From assembly GCA_016201185.1 (NCBI GenBank), contig JACQDG010000056.1, forward strand, positions 1 through 25,824: a stretch of 25,824 nt of DNA, read 5' to 3'. The position numbers and the translations under genes are program-made. Positions within the stretch are counted from its first letter, which is position 1, and each line of letters starts with the position of its first letter. The DNA is from Acidobacteriota bacterium. GTDB taxonomy: Bacteria; Acidobacteriota; Terriglobia; Bryobacterales; JACQDG01. This document shows, piece by piece, positions 24,415 to 25,824 of this stretch. The notes beneath the pieces are model-generated. The model did not search any database. It saw nothing but the letters and a program-made list of their open reading frames with translations, and was not told where the DNA came from.

Positions 24415-24420
24415 ATTCTA
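24415..24420 (-). promoter_or_regulatory. Predicted -10 box of the ABC exporter operon
   Basis: TAGAAT on the minus strand (24420 to 24415) is followed by eleven pyrimidine-rich bases (GATCTCTTTCC) and the ATG at 24403. The predicted leader is about five bases, without Shine-Dalgarno. No good -35 box is seen, which would suit an activated promoter. Confidence 0.45.
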
Positions 24421-24481
24421 TCATGCCGGAATGGGCGCTCCTCTTCCGCCGCCGGTGGATGTAACTGGATGAAACGGGATG

Positions 24482-24510
24482 TTGGTCTCACGGTTTCTTG
24501 GTGCTAGAAT
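24482..24510 (+). promoter_or_regulatory. Predicted leaderless promoter of the MerR-TPR gene
   Basis: TTGGTC (24482-24487) and TAGAAT (24505-24510) are 17 bases apart. Six bases (TCTCGC) separate the -10 box from the GTG start at 24517, so transcription should begin at or next to the start codon. Confidence 0.55.
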
Positions 24511-24516
24511 TCTCGC

Positions 24517-25164
24517 GTGCCTTCCGGCGAGCCCAAGCAAGTTTACTCCCGCGAGGACGTCCGTCGTATTCTCAAAGTCACCCAATCCCGGTTGCGCTCC
24601 TGGGAGCGGAACGGCTTTATCGACCGCAGCGAGGAGTACTCCTTTGCCGATCTGATTGCCCTGAAGACCCTGCAAAAGCTCCGGGAGAAGCGCATACCCT
24701 CCCAGCGTATCCGGCGCGCGCTGGACTCCCTCTCCAGAAAACTGGCGGGCATCGATCACCCGCTGACGGAGCTGAAGATCGTTTCGGACGGGAAGAAAAT
24801 CGCCGTGGACCTGGGCGACGGCAGGATGGAGGCCCTCACCGGCCAACTGCTCTTCGATTTCGAGACCAGCACCCTGCGGACCGTCACCGAGCTGAAGGGC
24901 CGGGAGAAGCAGTCCCGAGAGGTCCGGGAGCAGGAGTCGGAGCATTGGTTCCAGCTAGGGCTGCAACTGGAAGAGGCCGGGGCGCCGGCCGAGGAGGCGC
25001 TTGCCGCTTACGCCCGCTCGCTCGACCTGAACCCCAACGCCGCCGGGGCCTGCGTCAACATGGGGACACTCTACTACCAATCCCGCGATCTTCCCAAAGC
25101 GGAGCATTATTACCGCCGCTCGATCGAGATCGACCCGGCACTGGCGCAGCTATCTGAAGATTGA
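24517..25164 (+). CDS. MerR-type HTH / TPR fusion regulator, truncated by frameshift
   Basis: A 215-residue protein. Residues about 8-75 form a MerR-like winged helix-turn-helix (YSREDVRRILKVTQSRLRSW, FIDRSEEYSFADLIALKTL). A middle part (80-130) is unassigned, and two TPRs follow (142-175, 176-209: NMGTLYYQSRDLPKAEHYYRRSIEIDP). The frame then ends abruptly (ALAQLSED). The following bases in another frame encode WRSYLKIDSTSPWAGIARQQL, which looks like the normal C-terminus of such proteins, so further TPRs and the true end appear to have been lost by deletion. Start GTG follows a -10 box by six bases. It diverges from the ABC exporter operon and may regulate it, or work through protein contacts via its TPRs. 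Confidence 0.82.
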   Translation: MPSGEPKQVYSREDVRRILKVTQSRLRSWERNGFIDRSEEYSFADLIALKTLQKLREKRIPSQRIRRALDSLSRKLAGIDHPLTELKIVSDGKKIAVDLGDGRMEALTGQLLFDFETSTLRTVTELKGREKQSREVREQESEHWFQLGLQLEEAGAPAEEALAAYARSLDLNPNAAGACVNMGTLYYQSRDLPKAEHYYRRSIEIDPALAQLSED

Positions 25165-25243
25165 TTCCACCAGTCCGTGGGCCGGCATCGCCCGCCAGCA
25201 ACTCGGCAGCCTGCTGCGCATCACCCTGGGGGGGAGGCGGTGA
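25142..25243 (+). pseudogene. Out-of-frame C-terminal tail of the MerR-TPR gene
   Basis: Thirty-three codons from TGG at 25142 to TGA at 25241-25243 encode WRSYLKIDSTSPWAGIARQQ and a basic end. The pattern W(R)xYLxxDxxSPWAxIARxQL is a familiar ending of TPR proteins. It overlaps the last residues of the MerR-TPR frame and is read as its original C-terminus. Confidence 0.65.
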
Positions 25244-25277
25244 GGCGCTCGTGAGGGCGCTCGCCCGCTACCGCCTC
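25234..25277. terminator. Possible hairpin between convergent genes
   Basis: GAGGCGGT (25234-25241) and ACCGCCTC (25270-25277) form a perfect 8-base stem. The loop holds a near-tandem repeat, TGAGGCGCTCG (25241-25251) then TGAGGGCGCTCG (25252-25263). It spans the end of the MerR-TPR remnant and the stop of the convergent gene. No T-tract is present. Confidence 0.3.
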
Positions 25278-25824
25278 AGCTCCGCCTGCCAGTTCAGCAC
25301 TACGTTGATCCGGGCGGGCGGGGGTTCACCCGCCGACTCGGTGAGCAGAAAACGCCGGCCGTCGCCGAAGGGGGCGTAACCCAATATTCCCGCGAAAGGC
25401 GCCGACCTAATGCCGGCGCGGGTCACATCGAACAGCCTGTGCGGCGCGCCGATTCCCGGCGCCGCGCCCAGCTTTACGTCCACGGCCATGAGGTTGTCAC
25501 CCGCGGCGTAATAGAGCTCCCGGCCATCCTTGCGCCACGTGGCGAAAACGCCGCCGCCGGTCGAGACCCGAACCTTGGCCCCCGCGGGGCCTCCTGGCGC
25601 GCCGGGCAGGAACGGACGCAGATAGATCTCATTCCGGCCCGTCTCATCCGAGCTGTATGCCATCCAGAGGCGCCCCTGGCTGTCGGCTGCCGGCGACAGC
25701 GTGCCCGCGCGTTCGTTGAACTCCGTCTTCAGAAACGGAAATGGCTTGCGTTCGCCTTCGAGCGGAAGCACCCAGATGTCCAATTTAGTCTGGGGATCGT
25801 TTTCGTCGTAAACCAGAAACCGCC
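25268..25824 (-). CDS. C-terminal part of a beta-propeller (PD40/WD40-like) protein, possibly a kinase-propeller fusion
   Basis: The frame is open to the window end, so only the last 185 residues or so are present. It shows successive propeller blades: RFLVYDENDPQTKLDIWVLPLEG, PFLKTEFNERAGTLSPAADSQGRLWMAYSSDETGRNEIYLRPF, VSTGGGVFATWRKDGRELYYAAGDNLMAVDVK, and the end FLLTESAGEP...INVVLNWQAELRR. This set is typical of the C-terminus of Acidobacteriota PD40 proteins, many of which carry an N-terminal serine/threonine kinase or a winged-helix domain; which one applies here cannot be seen. It converges on the MerR-TPR gene. Confidence 0.88.
   Translation of the reverse strand, partial: RFLVYDENDPQTKLDIWVLPLEGERKPFPFLKTEFNERAGTLSPAADSQGRLWMAYSSDETGRNEIYLRPFLPGAPGGPAGAKVRVSTGGGVFATWRKDGRELYYAAGDNLMAVDVKLGAAPGIGAPHRLFDVTRAGIRSAPFAGILGYAPFGDGRRFLLTESAGEPPPARINVVLNWQAELRR

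Overview
The window (25.8 kb, GC-rich, tightly packed, no gene-free stretch over about 130 bases) looks like a chromosomal segment of an Acidobacteriota bacterium, most likely a Bryobacterales/Solibacter-type lineage. The main reasons are two secreted proteins of the 'VWFA-related Acidobacterial domain' type (TIGR03436), a giant M36 metallopeptidase carrying the 'Solibacter' C-terminal domain (TIGR03437), a MerR-HTH/TPR fusion protein, and a kinase-type beta-propeller C-terminus. This lineage call rests on recognising families by eye, not on a search.

Layout. 1-1008: the 3' end of an unknown gene, cutA (minus) and a divIC/ftsB-like septum gene (plus). 1040-12837: a long minus-strand run. In transcription order it holds uvrC, a 1075-residue secreted protein of unknown function, a VWFA protein, purA, the molybdenum-cofactor genes moeA-moaC-mogA (overlapping or 1-2 bases apart), a second VWFA protein translationally coupled to mogA, and thiG behind its own promoter. 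12899-15055: a DPP-IV-type S9 peptidase (minus), divergent from a small secreted TPR protein and an unknown 377-residue protein (plus). 16700-17080: a DoxX-like membrane protein (minus), divergent from the 1524-residue secreted M36 protease (plus, 17190-21764). 21776-24403: a three-gene ABC-2 exporter operon (minus), divergent from a MerR-HTH/TPR gene (plus). The window ends inside a beta-propeller gene (minus).

How the genes work together. moeA, moaC and mogA supply three steps of molybdopterin and Mo-cofactor assembly; purA, thiG, uvrC and divIC are housekeeping. The protease, S9 peptidase and VWFA proteins suggest a cell-envelope/secreted proteolytic lifestyle. The ABC exporter and the MerR-TPR gene share a 113-base divergent promoter region, so they may be regulator and target.

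Most notable signals: (1) several genes have a TAGAAT/TATAAT -10 box ending only 6-11 bases before the start codon and no Shine-Dalgarno, pointing to leaderless or near-leaderless mRNAs; (2) two genes (VWFA protein 1 and the MerR-TPR gene) keep their family C-terminus in another reading frame right after a junction, which implies internal deletions; (3) an imperfect 72-base inverted repeat sits between purA and moeA; (4) the 1075-residue protein paired with a VWFA protein is unassigned. No tRNA, rRNA, CRISPR array, transposase or phage gene was seen.
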